Program-made: the position numbers and the translations under genes
Part shown: positions 36,101 through 50,116 of the stretch, one piece after another
Position numbering within the stretch: the first letter of the stretch is position 1
Layout of the letters: every line of letters starts with the position of its first letter
The notes under the pieces: model-generated
What the model saw: the letters and a program-made list of their open reading frames with translations, nothing else
What the model was told of the DNA's origin: nothing
The model's database searches: none
Assembly (NCBI RefSeq): GCF_026212465.1
Contig: NC_080050.1
Location: forward strand, 33,686,130-33,750,129
From: Amaranthus tricolor
Lineage: Eukaryota > Streptophyta > Magnoliopsida > Caryophyllales > Amaranthaceae
Direction: 5' to 3'
DNA: 64,000 bases

Positions 36101-39100
36101 AAGCTTAAGAACCCATAAAATCGCAACTTAACACGTAATTTCTAGCATATGACTATTATTTTCAATTCAAACCACTTCAACACAATTATATATACCAAAC
36201 AGTGTTCTGTGCCAAGTTTCATGCAAAACAAACCAAGTTTGAGCTACATTATGCACGAAAGTGCCAAAAAAAGCATAAAAACGCATAAAATTGCAACTTA
36301 ACACGTAATTTCTAGTATATGACTATGATTTACAATTCTAACCCCTTCAACACAATAATATATACCAAATAGTGTTGTATGCCAGATTTCGTGCAAAATA
36401 AACCAAGTTTGAGCTACTTTATGCGCAAAAGTGCCAAAAAAAACACTTAAAAACCATAAAATCGCAACTTAACACGTAATTTCTAGCATATGACTATGAT
36501 CTTCAATTCTAACCACTTCAACAGAATAATATATACCAAATAGTGTTGTATGCCAAGTTTCGTGCAAAACAAAAATAACTTTGAGCTACTTTATGCGCAA
36601 AAGTGCAAAAAACACGTAAAAACCCATAAAATCGCAACTTAACACGTAATTTCTAGCATATGACTATGATTTTCAATTCTAACCACTTCAACACAATAAT
36701 ATATAACAAATAGTATTGTGTGCCATGTTTCCTGCAAAACAAACCATGTTTGAGCTACATTATGCGCGAAAGTGCCAAAAGCACTTAAAACCTCATAAAA
36801 TCGCAACTTAACACGTAATTTCTAGCATATGACTATGATTTTCAATTCTAACCACTTCAACCCAAGAGTATATAGCAAATAGTGTTGTGTGCCAAATTTC
36901 GTGCAATACAAAACAAGTTTGAGCTACTTTATGCGCGAAAGTGCCAAAAACACTTAAAAACAAATAAAATCGCAACTTAACACATAATTTCTAGCATATG
37001 ACTATGATTTACAATTCTAACCACTTCAACACAATAATATATACCAAATAGTGTTGTGTGCCAAGTTTCGTGCAGAACAAACCAAGTTTGAGCTACTTGA
37101 TGCGCAAAAGTGCCAAAAACACTTAAAAACCCATTAAATCACAACTTATCACGTAATTTCTAGCATATGACTATGATCTTTAATTCTAACCACTTCAAAA
37201 GAATAATATATACCAAATAGTGTTGTATGCCAAGTTTCGTACAAAAAAAAAAACTTTGACCTACTTTATGCGCAAAAGTGCAAAAAACACTTAAAAACCC
37301 ATAAAATCGCAACTTAACACATAATTTCTAGCATATGACTATGATTTTCAATTCTAACCACTTCAACATAATAATATATAACAAATAGTGTTGTGTGCCA
37401 AGTTTCGTGCAAAACAACCAAGTTTGAGCTACTTTATGCGCGAACGTGCCAAAAAAACTTAAGAACCCATAAAATCGCAACTTTACACGTAATTTCTAGC
37501 ATATGACTATTATTTTCAATTCAAACCACTTCAACACAATTATATATACCAAATAGTGTTCTGTGCCAAGTTTCGTGCAAAACAAACCAAGTTTGTGCTC
37601 CATTATGCACGAAAGTGCCAAAAAAAAGCATTAAAACGCATAAAATTGCAATTTAACACGTAATTTCTAGCATATAACTATGATTTTCGATTCTAACCAC
37701 TTCAACCCAAGAATATATGACAAATAGTGTTGTGTGCCAAATTTCGTGCAAAAAAAAACCAAGTTCGAGCTACTTTATGCGCGAATGTGCCAAAAACACT
37801 TAAAAAACCTAAAAAATCGAAACTTAACACGTAATTTCTAGCATATAACTATGATTTTAAATTCTAAACCATTTCAACACAATAATATATAACAAATAGT
37901 GTTGTGTGTCAAGTTTCGTGCAAAACAAACCAAGTTTGAGCTACTTTATGCGCGAACGTGCCAAAAAACTTAAGAACCCATAAAATCGCAACTTTACACG
38001 TAATTTCTAGCATATGACTATTATTTTCAATTCAAACCACTTCAACACAATTATATATACCAAATAGTGTTCTGTGCCAAGTTTCGTGCAAAACAAACCA
38101 AGTTTGTGCTCCATTATGCACGAAAGTGCCAAAAAAAGCATTAAAACGCATAAAATTGCAATTTAACACGTAATTTCTAGCATATAACTATGATTTACAA
38201 TTCTAAACCCCTTCAACACAATAATATATACCAAATAGTGTTGTATACCAAATTTCGTGCAAAATAAACCAAGTTTGAGCTACTTTATGCGCCAAAGTGC
38301 CAAAAAAAAACACTTAAAAACCATAAAATCGCAACTTAACACGTAATTTCTAGCATATGACTATGATCCTCAATTCTAACCACTTCAACAGAATAATATA
38401 TACCAAATTGTGTTGTATGCCAAGTTTCGTGCAAAAAAAAAAAACTTTGAGCTACTTTATGCGCAAAAGTGTAAAAAACACGTAAAAACCCATAAAATCG
38501 CAACTTAACACGTAATTTCTAGCATACGACTATGATTTTCAATTCTAACCACTTCAACACAATAATATATAACAAATAGTATTGTGTGCCGTGTTTCCTG
38601 CAAAACAAACCAAGTTTGAGCTACAATATGCGCGAAGTGCCAAAAACACTTAAAACCTCATAAAATCGCAACTTAACACGTAATTTCCAGCATATGACTA
38701 TGATTTTCAATTCTAACCACTTCAACACAATAATATATACCAAATAGTGTTGTGTGCCGAGTTTCGTGCAAAACAAACCAAGTTTGAGCTACTTGATGCG
38801 CAAAAGTGCCAAAAACACTTAAAAACCCATAAAATCGCAACTTAACACGTAATTTCTAGCATATGACTATGATTTTCAATTTTAACCACTTCAACACAAT
38901 AATATATAACAAATAGTGTTGTGTGCCAAGTTTCGTGCAAAACAAACCAAGTTTGAGCTACATTATGCGCGAAAGTGCCAAAAAACACTTAAAACCTCAT
39001 AAAATCGCAACTTAACTCGTAATTTCTAGCATATGACTAAGATTTTCAATTCTAACCACTTCAACCCAATAATATATGCCAAATAGTGTTGTGTGCCAAA

Positions 39101-40229
39101 TTTCATGCAAAACAAACCAAGTTTCAGCTATTTTATGCGCGAAAGTGCCAAAAAACACTTAAAAAACCAAAAAAATCGAAACTTAACACGTAATTTCTAG
39201 CATATGACTATGATTTTAAATTCTAACCATTTCAACACAATAATATATACTAAATAATGTTGTGTGTCAAGTTTCGTGCAAAACAAACCAGGTTTGAGCT
39301 ACTTTATGCGCAAAACTGCTAAAAACACTTAAAAACCCATAAAATCGCAACTTAACACATAATTTCTAGCATATGACTATGATCTTCAATTCTAACCACT
39401 TCAACAGAATAATATATACCAAATAGTGTTGTATGCCAAGTTTCGTGCAAAAAAACAACTTTGAGCTACTTTATGCGCAAAAGTGCAAAAAACACTTAAA
39501 AACCCATAAAATCGATACTTAACATGTAATTTCTAGCATATGACTATGATTTTAAATTCTAACCATTTCAACACAATAATATATACCAAATAGCATTGTG
39601 TGCCAAGTTTCGGGCAAACAAACCAAGTTTGAGCTACTTTATGCGCGAACGTGCCAAAAAAGCTTAAGAACCCATAAAATCGGAACTTAACACGTAATTT
39701 CTAGCATATGACTATTATTTTCAATTCAAACCACTTCAACACATTTATATATACCAAATAGTGTTTTGTGCCAAGTTTCGTGAAAAACAAACCAAGTATG
39801 AGCTACATTATGCACGAAAGTGCCAAAAAAAGCATAAAAACGCATAAAATTGCAACATAACACGTAATTTCTAGCATATGACTATGATTTACAATTCTAA
39901 CCCCTTCAACACAATAATATATACCAAATAGTGTTGTATGCCAAGTTTCGTGCAAAATAAACCAAGTTTGAGCTACTTTATGCGCAAAAGTGCCAAAAAC
40001 ACTTAAAACCCATAAAATCGCAACTTAACACGTAATTTCTAGCATATGACTATGATCTTCAATTCTAACCACTTCAACAGAATATATATACCAAATAGTG
40101 TCGTATGCCAAGTTTCGTGCAAAAAAAAAAACAACTTTGAGCTACTTTATGCGCAAAAGTGCAAAAAACACTTAAAAACCCATAAAATCGCAACTTAACA
40201 CGTAATTTCTAGCATATGACTATGATCTT
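33125..40229. repeat. Satellite array II, diverged, same orientation as array I
   Basis: Same ~168-bp monomer in the same orientation ('cttaacacgtaatttctag' on +). Monomers differ more from each other than in array I and no single long HOR is obvious. A local 3-monomer duplication is visible: the rare variant 'gtttgtgctccattatgcac' occurs at 37591 and 38102 (offset 511 bp). Longer related blocks with 'aaaaatcgaaacttaac' near 35610, 37815 and 39172 suggest older, irregular duplications. The array runs into the assembly gap. Confidence 0.93.
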
Positions 40230-40329
40230 NNNNNNNNNNNNNNNNNNNNNNNNNNNNNNNNNNNNNNNNNNNNNNNNNNNNNNNNNNNNNNNNNNNNNNN
40301 NNNNNNNNNNNNNNNNNNNNNNNNNNNNN
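40230..40329. other. Assembly gap, exactly 100 N
   Basis: One hundred undetermined bases. A round 100 is the usual placeholder for a gap of unknown size. The satellite is in opposite orientations on the two sides, so the join may be a scaffolding choice rather than real contiguity. Confidence 0.98.
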
Positions 40330-43300
40330 GTTTGTTTTGCACGAAACTTGGCACACAACACTATTTGGTATATATTATTGTGTTGAAGTGGTTAGAATTG
40401 TAAATCATAGTCATATGCTAGATATTACGTGTTGAGTTGTGATTTTGATGGTTTTTAAGTGTTTTTGGCACTTTAGCTCAAACTTGGTTTGTTTTGCAAG
40501 AAACTTGGCACACAACACAATTTGTTTTATATTATTGTGTTGAAGTGGTTAGAATTGTAAATCATAGTCATATGCTAGATATTACGTGTTGAGTTGCGAT
40601 TTTGTGGGTTTTTAGGTGTTTTTTCCACTTTAGCTCAAACTTGGTTTGTTTTGCATGAAACTTGACCAACAACATTATTTGTTTTATATTATTGTGTTGA
40701 AGTGGTTAGAATTGAAGATCATACTCATATGCTAGAAATTACGTGTTAAGTTGCGATTTTATAGGTTTTTAAGTGTTTTTGGCACTTTCGCGCATAAAGT
40801 AGCTCAAACTTGGTTTGTTTTGCACGAAATTTGGCACACAACACTATTTGTTTTATATTATTGTGTTGAAGTGGTTAGAATTGAAAATTATAGATATATG
40901 CTAGAAATTACGTGTTAAGTTGCAATTTGATGGATTTTTAAGTGTTTTTTGGCACTTTTGCGCATAAAGCTCAAACTTGTTTTGTTTTGCACAAAACTTG
41001 GCATACAACACTATTTGTTATATATTATTGTGTTGAAGTGGTTAGAATTGAAAATCATAGCCATATGCTAGAAATTACGTGTTAAGTTGGGATTTTAAGG
41101 GTTTTTTAGTGTTTTTTGCACTTTAGCGCATAATGTAGCTCAAACTTGGTTTGTTTTGTACGAAACTTGGCACACAACACTATTTGGTATATATTATTGT
41201 GTTGAAGTGGTTAGAATTGTAAATCATAGTCATATGCTAGATATTACGTGTTCAGTTGCGATATTGTGGGTTTTTAAGTGTTTTTGGAACTTTTGCGCAT
41301 AAAGTAGCTCAAACTTGGTTTGTTTTGCACGAAACTTGGCACACAACACTATTTGGTATATATTATTGTGTTGAAGTGGTTAGAGTTGCAAATCATAGTC
41401 ATATGCTAGAAATTACGTGTTGAGTTGCGATTTTATGAGGTTTTAAGTGTTTTTGGCACTTTCGCGCATAAAGTAGCTCAAACTTAGTTTGTTTTGCACG
41501 AAACATGGCAAACAACACTATTTGTTATATATTATTATGTTGAAGTGGTTAGAATTGAAAATCATAGTCAAATGCTAGAAATTACGTGTTAAGTTGCGAT
41601 ATTATAGGTTTTTAAGTGTTTTTTGCACTTTTGCGCATAAAGTAGCTCAAAGTTGTTTTTTTTGCACGAAACTTGGCATACAATACTATTTGGTATATAT
41701 TAATCTGTTGAAGTGGTTAGAATTGAAGATCATAGTCATATGCTAGAAATTACGTGTTAAGTTGCGATTTTATAGGTTTTTAAGTGTTTTTGTCACTTTC
41801 ACGCATAAAGTAGCTAACTTGGTTTGTTTTGCACGAAACATGGCACACAACACTATTTGTTTTATATTATTGTGTTGAAGTGGTTAGTATTGAAAATCAT
41901 AGTCATATGCAAGAAATTACGTGTTAAGTTGCGATTTTATGCGTTTATAAGTGTTTTTGGCACTTTTGCGCATAAACTAGCTGAAACTTGGTTTGTTTTG
42001 CACGAAACTTGGCACACAACACTATTTGGTATATATTATTGTGTTGAAGTGGTTAGAATTGTAAATCATAGTCATATGCTAGATATTACGTGTTGAGTTG
42101 TGATTTTGTGGGTTTTTAAGTGTTTTTGGCACTTTAGCTCAAACTTGGTTTGCTTTGCGAGAAACTTGGCACACAACACAATTTGTTTTATATTATTGTG
42201 TTGAAGTGGTTAGAATTGTAAATCATACTCATATGCTAGATATTACGTGTTGAGTTGCGATTTTGTGGGTTTTTAGATATTTTTTGCACTTTAGCTCAAA
42301 CTTGGTTTGTTTTGCATGAAACATGGCACACAACATTATTTGTTTTATATTATTGTGTTGAAGTGGTTAGAATTGAAGATCATAGTCATATGCTAGAAAT
42401 TACGTGTTAACTTGCGATTTTATAGGTTTTTAAGTGTTTTTGGCACTTTCGCGCATAAAGTAGTTTAAACTTGGTTTGTTTTGCACGAAATTTGGCACAC
42501 AACACTATTTGTTTTATATTATTGTGTTTAAGTGGTTAGAATTGAAAATTATAGATATATGCTAGAAATTACGTGTTAAGTTGCAATTTTATGGGTTTTT
42601 AAGTGTTTTTGGCACTTTTGCGCATAAAGCTCAAACTTGTTTTGTTTTGCACGAAACTTGGCATACAACACTATTTGTTATATATTATTGTGTTGAAGTG
42701 GTTAGAATTGAAAATCATAGTCATATGCTAGAAATTACGTGTTAAGTTGCGATTTTAAGGGTTTTTTAGTGTTTTTTGCACTTTAGCGCATAATGTAGCT
42801 CAAACTTGGTTTGTTTTGTACGAAACTTGGCACACAACACTATTTGGTATATATTATTGTGTTGAAGTGGTTAGAATTGTAAATCATAGTCATATGCTAG
42901 ATATTACGTGTTGAGTTGCGATATTGTGCGTTTTTAAGTGTTTTTGGCACTTTTGCGCATAAAGTAGCTCAAAGTTGATTTTTTTGCACGAATCATGGCA
43001 CAAAACACTATTTGTTTTATATTATTGTGTTGAAGTGGTTAGAATTGAAAATCATAGTCATATGCTAGAAATTACGTGTTAAGTTGCGATTTTATGCGTT
43101 TTTAAGTGTTTTTGGCACTTGTGCGCATAAACTAGCTGAAACTTGGTTTGTTTTGCACGAAACATGGCACACAACACTATTTGGTATATATTATTGTGTT
43201 GAAGTGGTTAGAATTGAAAACCATAGTCATATGCTAGAAATTACGTGTTAAGTTGCGATTTTATGGGTTTTAAGTAATTGTGGCACTTTTGCGCATAAAG

Positions 43301-46300
43301 CTCAAACTTGGTTTGTTTTGCACGAAACTTGGCACACAACGCTATTTGGTATATATAATTGTGTTGAAGTGATTTGAATTGAAAATAATAGTCATATGCT
43401 TAAAATTACGTGTAAAGTTGCGATTTTACGGGTTCTTAAGTGTTTTTGGCACTTTCGCGCATAAAGTAGCTCAAACTTGGTTTGTTTTGCACGAAACATG
43501 GCACACAACACTATTTGTTATATATTGTTGTGTTGAAGTGGTTAAAATTGAAGATCATAGTCATATGCTAGAAATTACGTGTTAAGTTGCGATCTTATGT
43601 GTTTTTAAGTGTTTTTTGCACTTTTGCGCATAAAGTAGCTCAAAGTTGTTTTGTTTGCACGAAACTTGGCATACAACACTATTTGGTATATATTATTCTG
43701 TTGAGGTGGATAGAATTGAAGATCATAGTCATATGCAAGAAATTACGTGTTAAGTTGCGATTTTATAGCTTTTTAAGTGTTTTTGGCACTTTCGCGCATA
43801 AAGTAGCTCAAACTTGGTTTGTTTTGCACGAAATTTAGCACACAACACTATTTGGTATATATTCCTGGGTTAAAGTGGTTAGAATTGAAAATTATAGACA
43901 TATGCTAGAAATTACGTGTTAAGTTGCGATCTTTTGGGTTTTTAAGTGTTTTTTGCACTTTTGCGCATAAAGTAGCTCAAAGTTGTTTTTTTTGCACGAA
44001 ACTTGGCATAAAACACTATTTGGTATATATTATTCTGTTGAAGTGGTTAGAATTGATGATCATAGTCATATGCTAGAAATTACGTGTTAAGTTGCGATTT
44101 TATAGGTTTTTAAGAGTTTTTGGCACTTTCGCGCATAAAGTAGCTCAAACTTGGTTTGTTTTGTACGAAATTTGGCACACAACACTATTTGTTTTATATT
44201 ATTGTGTTGAAGTGGTTAGAATTGTAAATCATAGTCATATGCTAGAAATTACATGATAAGTTGCGATTTTATACGTTTTTAAGTGTTTTTGGCACTATTG
44301 CGCATACAGTAGGTCAAACTTGGTTTGTTTTGCACGAAACATGGCACACAACACTATTTTTTATATATTATTGTGTTGAAGTGGTTAGAATTGAAAATCA
44401 TAGTTATATGCTAGAAATTACGTGTTTTTTTGCACTTTTGCGCATCAAGTAGCTCAAAGTTGTTTTTTTTTGCACGAAACTTGGCATACAACACTATTTG
44501 GTATATATATTATTCTGTTGAAGTGTTTAGAATTGAAGATCATAGTCATATGCTAGAAATTACGTGTTAAGTTGCGATTTTACAGGTTTTTAAGTGTTTT
44601 TAACACTTTCGCGCATAAAGTAGCTCAAACTTGGTTTGTTTTGCACGAAATTTGGTATATATTCTTGGGTTGAAGCAGTTAGAAATGAAAATCATCGACA
44701 TATGCTAGAAATTACGTGTTAAGTTGCGATTTTATGAGGTTTTAAGTGTTTTTGGCACTTTCGCGCATAAAGTAGCTTAAACTTGGTTTGTTTTGCACGA
44801 AACATGGCAAACAACACTAATTGTTATATATTATTATGTTGAAGTGGTTAGAATTGAAAATCATAGTCAAATGCTAGAAATTACGTGTTAAGTTGCGATA
44901 TTATGGGTTTTTAAAGTGTTTTTTGGACTTTTGCGCATAAAGTAGCTCAAAGTTGTTTTTTTTGCACGAAACTTGGCATACAATACTATTTGGTATATAT
45001 TATTCTGTTGAAGTGGTTAGAATTGAAGATCATAGTCATATGCTAGAAATTACGTGTTAAGTTGCGATTGTATAGGTTTTTAACTGTTTTTGTCACTTTC
45101 GCGCATAAAGTAGCTAACTTGGTTTGTTTTGCACGAAACATGGCACACAACACTATTTGTTTTATATTATTGTGTTGAAGTGGTTAGAATTGAAAATCAT
45201 AGTCATATGCTAGAAATTACATGTTAAGTTGCGATTTTATGCGTTTTTAAGTGTTTTTGGCACTTTTGCGCATAAACTAGTTGAAACTTGGTTTGTTTTG
45301 CACGAAACTTGGCACACAACACTATTTGGTATATATTATTGTGTTGAAGTGGTTAGAACTGTAAATCATAGTCATATGCTAGATATTACGTGTTGAGTTG
45401 CGATTTTGTGGGTTTTTAAGTGTTTTTGGCACTTTAGCTCAAACTTGGTTTGTTTTGCACGAAACTTGGCACACAACATTATTTGTTTTATATTATTGTG
45501 TTGAAGTGGTTAGAATTTTAAATCATAGTCATATGCTAGAAATTACGTGTTAAGTTGCGATCTTATGGGTTTTTAAGTGTTTTTTGCACTTTTGCGCATA
45601 AAGTAGCTCAAAGTTGTTTCTTTTGCACGAAACTTGGCATACAACACTATTTGGTATATATTATTCTGTTGAAGTGGTTAGAATTGAAGATCATAGTCAT
45701 ATGCTAGAAATTACGTGTTAAGTTGCGATTTCATAGGTTTTTAAGTGTTTTTGGCACTTTCGCGCATAAAGTAGCTCAAACTTGGTTTGTTTTGCACGAA
45801 ATTTGGCACACAACACTATTTGTTTTATATTATTGTGTTGAAGTGCTTAGAATTGAAAATTATAGATATATGCTAGAAATTACGTGTTAAGTTGCAATTT
45901 GATGGGTTTTTAAATGTTTTTGGCACTTTTGCGCATAAAGCTCAAACTTGTTTTGTTTTTCACGAAACTTGGCATACAACACTATTTGTTATATATTATT
46001 GTGTTGAAGTGGTTAGAATTGAAAATCATAGTCATATGCTAGAAATTACGTGTTAAGTTGCGATTTTAAGGGTTTTTTAGTGTTTTTGGCACTTTAGTTG
46101 CGATTACGTGTTAAGTGCTAGAAATTACGTGTTAAGTTGCGATCTTATGGGTTTTTAAGTGTTTTTTGCACTTTTGCGCATCAAGTAGCTCAAAGTTGTT
46201 TTTTTTTGCACGAAACTTGGCATACAACACTATTTGGTATATATATTATTCTGTTGAAGTGTTTAGAATTGAAGATCATAGTCATATGCTAGAAATTACG

Positions 46301-47977
46301 TGTTAATTTGCGATTTTACAGGTTTTTAAGTGTTTTTAGCACTTTCGCGCATAAAGTAGCTCAAATTTGGTTTGTTTTGCACGAAACATGGCACACAACA
46401 CTATTTGTTTTATATTATTGTGTTGAAGTGGTTAGAATTGAAAATCATAGTCATATGCTAGAAATTACGTGTTAAGTTGCGATTTTATGCGTTTTTAAGT
46501 GTTTTTGGCACTTTTGCGCTTAAACTAGCTGAAACTTGGTTTGTTTTGCACTAAACTTGGCACACAACACTATTTGGTATATATTATTGTGTTGAAGTGG
46601 TTAGAATTTTAAATCATAGTCATATGCTAGATATTACGTGTTGAGTTGCGATTTTGTGGGTTTTTAAGTGTTTTTGGCACTTTAGCTCGAACTTGGTTTG
46701 TTTTGCACGAAACTTGGCACACAACACTATTTGTTTTATATTATTGTGTTGAAGTGGTTAGAATTGTAAATCATAGTCATATGCTAGATATTACGTGTTG
46801 AGTTTCGATCTTATGGGTTTTTAAGTGTTTTTTGCACTTTTGCGCATAAAGTAGCTCAAAGTTGTTTTTTTGCACGAAACTTGGCATACAACACTATTTG
46901 GTATATATTATTCTGTTGAAGTGGTTAGAATGTAAGATCATAGTCATATGCTAGAAATTACGTGTTAAGTTGCGATTTTATAGGTTTTTAAGTGTTTTTG
47001 GCACTTTCGCGCATAAAGTAGCTCAAACTTGGTTTGTTTTGCACGAAATTTGGCACACAACACTATTTGTTTTATATTATTGTGTTGAAGTGGTTAGAAT
47101 TGAAAATTATAGATATATGCTAGAAATTACGTGTTAAGTTGCAATTTTATGGGTTTTTAAGTGTTTTTGGCACTTTTGCGCATAAAGCTCAAACTTGTTT
47201 TGTTTTTCACGAAACTTGGCATACAACACTATTTGTTATATATTATTGTGTTGAAGTGGTTAGAATTGAAAATCATAGTCATATGCTAGAAATTACGTGT
47301 TAAGTTGCGATTTTAAGGGTTTTTTAGTGTTTTTGGCACTTTAACGCATAATGTAGCTCAAACTTGGTTTGTTTTGCACGAAACTTGGCACACAACACTA
47401 TTTGGTATATATTATTGTGTTGAAGTGGTTAGAATTGTAAATCATAGTCATATGCTAGATATTACGTGTTGAGTTGCGATATTGTGGGTTTTTAAGTGTT
47501 TTTCGCACTTTTGCGCATAAAGTAGCTCAAACTTGGTTTGTTTTGCACGAAACTTGGCACACAACACTATTTGGTATATATTATTGTGTTGAAGTTGTTA
47601 GAGTTGCAAATCATAGTCATATGCTAGAAATTACGTGTTAAGTTGCGATTTTAAGGGTTTTTTAGTGTTTTTGGCACTTTAGCGCATAATGTAGCTCAAA
47701 CGTGGTTTGTTTTGCACGAAACTTGGCACACAACACTATTTGGTATATATTATAGTGTTGAAGTGGTTAGAATTGTAAATCATAGTCATATGCTAGATAT
47801 AACGTGTTGAGTTGCGATATTGTGGGTTTTTAAGTGTTTTTGGCACTTTTGCAAATAAAGTAGCTCAAACTTGGTTTGTTTTGGACTAAACTTGGCACAC
47901 AACACTATTTGGTATATATTATTGTGTTGAAGTGGTTAGAGTTGCAAATCATAGTCATATGCTAGAAATTACGTGTA
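40330..47977. repeat. Satellite array III, inverted orientation
   Basis: The same monomer now reads as its reverse complement on + ('ctagaaattacgtgttaag'). Many monomers carry short deletions, such as loss of about 11 bp giving 'cactttagctcaaac', or 'cataaagctcaaac' lacking 'gtag'. Ten-monomer-scale duplications are visible: the 'gggtttttag' variants near 40605 and 42270 are about 1663 bp apart. Irregular joins occur near 44424 and 46093-46120. The segment from about 44.8 to 45.9 kb is closely matched at about 57.8 to 58.87 kb (offset 12988 bp). Confidence 0.95.
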
Positions 47978-47994
47978 CTAGTGGAAAAAAAACG

Positions 47995-48232
47995 TATTTG
48001 CTGCTAATCATTTGCTGCGGTTTGTGTATATACGCAGCAATAAGTAGGAAAAAGAATTAGAAAAAAAAAGAAAACATTAATTGCTGCGGTTTTGGGACTT
48101 AACCGCAGCAAATACATATGAGCACCTTCAATTGCTGCGGTTTTGTATATGTCCGCAGCAAATAACAAGTAATATAAAACTGGTTCTTCATCAATTGCTC
48201 CGGTTTATGCTAGACCGCAGCAAATAGGGTTC
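47995..48232. repeat. Left subterminal palindromic repeats
   Basis: At least four imperfect palindromes of about 30-35 bp, each 'TTGCTGCGGTTT' + short loop + 'ACCGCAGCAA', begin near 48010, 48081, 48130 and 48194. Each could fold as a hairpin. In CACTA elements, subterminal motifs bind the element's regulatory transposase protein; that role is only inferred here. Confidence 0.85.
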
Positions 48233-48370
48233 TCAATATTAAGACCCTTAAGCTTCTGTATACTCTCTCGCCTTCCCTTAAGCAAATAGGGTTCACAAAC
48301 GAACAACAGTCATTTTATCTCTCTTCTTTCTTCCTCCTCTCACAGCCTCAAGCTCTTCTCGCGCCTCAAG
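48233..48370 (+). other. Candidate captured 5' UTR exon
   Basis: A pyrimidine-rich stretch ('ctctcttctttcttcctcct') ends 'cgcgcctcaag' followed by 'gtatgtac', a good plant splice donor at 48371. Such a C/T-rich leader and long T-rich first intron are typical of plant 5' UTRs. No start codon or protein is visible in this exon. The assignment rests on composition only. Confidence 0.4.
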
Positions 48371-49010
48371 GTATGTACTTAAAGCTTTCTCGCTTTCATT
48401 TTCGATCCTCTTTTTTTTTTAGATTAGATTAGATTCATTGTGTCGATCTTTTTTGTTTTGACTTTGTTGTTGAAGTTTGAATCTGTTGTATTTTGAACTT
48501 GAGTTGATGTTATTATGGTGAATCGTAGTGTTTTAGATGGTTGATGGGGTCAGAAATTTTAGTTTAGATGTTGATGTGATGATATTAAAACTTGAAGTCG
48601 AAGTTGATTTGAGGTTGTTTTATTTCTTTTGATGAATCGAAGTGTTTGGAAGCTTGATTAATTTGGATCTGCTAAAATTTAGCGATCTCTGTTCATTTTT
48701 GTGCTTGATTTATGTAATCAATGAATTTTCAGATTTTGGGGTTTTGTATTGGTGTTTGATGATTTGGAGATATTTTATTGATAGATTTCTTCCTTTCGAT
48801 TTGATTTTTGTCTATGAACTGTGTTGGATCGTTTGAATTTATGTAGTATACGCAGGTGTTGATGTTATAATCTGATGAGCACAATGTTTTGCAGTTTATA
48901 GTTATTTGAAGTTGATACCAAAGTTGAAAAATTGTTTAGATTTAATGAGTGTGTCATATTCAGATTAGAGCATTGTTGATTGTAATTTCGAATCTGATTC
49001 CTTTTGTCTA
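48371..49010 (+). other. Intron-like interior of the TIR element
   Basis: T-rich sequence with 'gattagattagatt' near its start, as in plant first introns. A short ORF (48642-48836) has hydrophobic low-complexity content and no recognisable domain. I see no exon here. Confidence 0.4.
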
Positions 49011-49057
49011 TCTATCAATCCTTCATCACTTGGAGGGATTGGAAGTTTGCGTGAACT
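49011..49057 (+). pseudogene. LRR exon fragment (end), captured
   Basis: The sequence encodes 'SIPSSLGGIGSLREL' in frame and ends 'GAACT' at a GTAAGT donor (49058), with the intron in phase 2. Together with the exon at 49957, the splice joins into one continuous leucine-rich-repeat pattern. The 5' border is unclear; no good acceptor lies 72 bp upstream. It probably comes from an LRR protein or LRR receptor kinase of the host. Confidence 0.6.
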
Positions 49058-49956
49058 GTAAGTTCCTTCTCGTTTGAACCTTTTACCCATGACTGCTAAT
49101 AATCAAATTCATTGTTTGTTCTTGTCTTCGATGAATGAATTCATCTATTCTAATAGAAAAATGGTGCAATAAATTATGAGTCAAATTCTGTGGAATGGTA
49201 AAGACATACATTATAAAGGAGGGCTGAGTCAAACAGTTAATTGTGACCATCCATAAGCATTTTTTTGGAAGCTTATTTGAACTTCTTAAAATACATGATT
49301 TTTAGTTTTCTTTTATCCACAAAATGCCAAAAGAGACATGGAATCAAACATTGACTCTCTTGCAAGAAATCCCTAAGCAAGCACAAACAAGACCAAGCCA
49401 TTAATCTACAATCTACATGTTTTATTAAGACTATGAAGACCTTGCTATGGTTGGGATTGAAGATTGAACCAAACACACCCATAGCTCACAATTACAAAGT
49501 GATTATGCACATATTCTCAATCAGCAAAACGAGCATTACACACCCATAATGGAGGTATTTATGGCGGCCAACACTGAGGTAGTTAGTAGTCATTATCTAA
49601 ATGGAGGTATTTTTTTTTGGCATATATGAGTAAAATCATGGTAATTTCTTAGATGAATGATTGCCCATCGGCACTACTGTCAAGTTAATGAAAATGGACT
49701 TGGATTGACATTTATCGTAGTTGTTTTTTTTAATCTTTTGTTTGTAGTTGATGAAGCTTTTGGCATGTTGATTGATGTGCTTCTTTATCAAGGACTTGAT
49801 TGTACTTCTGTAATTGATGGCTCAAATCTGTTAAAAAATTGATGGCACATGGATTACTTTCATTGTCTTATGTATTCCCGAGTACTCTCGCTAACGAACC
49901 GTAATAACTCTCTTTTCCTAATTCGATACTAACGCAAAAATACTTCTACTTAACAG
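49058..49956 (+). other. Intron between captured LRR exons
   Basis: 899 bp, starting GTAAGTT and ending 'cttctacttaacag'. A 'gatactaacgc' branch-point-like site lies about 30 bp before the acceptor. Short ORFs within it (both strands) have no recognisable domain. Confidence 0.55.
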
Positions 49957-50028
49957 GCATCTGGAGAACAATAATCTAAATGGAACAGTTCCTAAAAACC
50001 TTTTTCAAAAACCCGGGCTGCACTTTAC
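49957..50028 (+). pseudogene. 72-bp leucine-rich-repeat exon, captured
   Basis: Exactly 72 bp between an AG acceptor and a GTAAGT donor, in phase 2 on both sides. It encodes 'HLENNNLNGTVPKNLF', the plant-type LRR core LxxNxLxGxVPxxL. Exons of 72 bp with phase-2 introns are the classical unit of plant LRR receptor-kinase genes. No kinase domain or full ectodomain is present, so this is a fragment, not a working receptor. Confidence 0.75.
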
Positions 50029-50116
50029 GTAAGTCTAAAATCCTCGTACGATGTATCCTTATTTCTTATTGCTTAAAGTGAATTCTTTTACTTGAGCTAA
50101 ACTGTTTTCTGTTTAG

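Noticed and set aside
33426..44452. ORFs of 60-90 codons in satellite arrays II and III
   Set aside because: The same monomer-derived peptide in either orientation; not genes.
48642..49842. Short ORFs inside the TIR element (both strands) as transposase pieces
   Set aside because: They fall in intron-like sequence, have no transposase motif (no DDE region), and conflict with the splice signals of the LRR exons.
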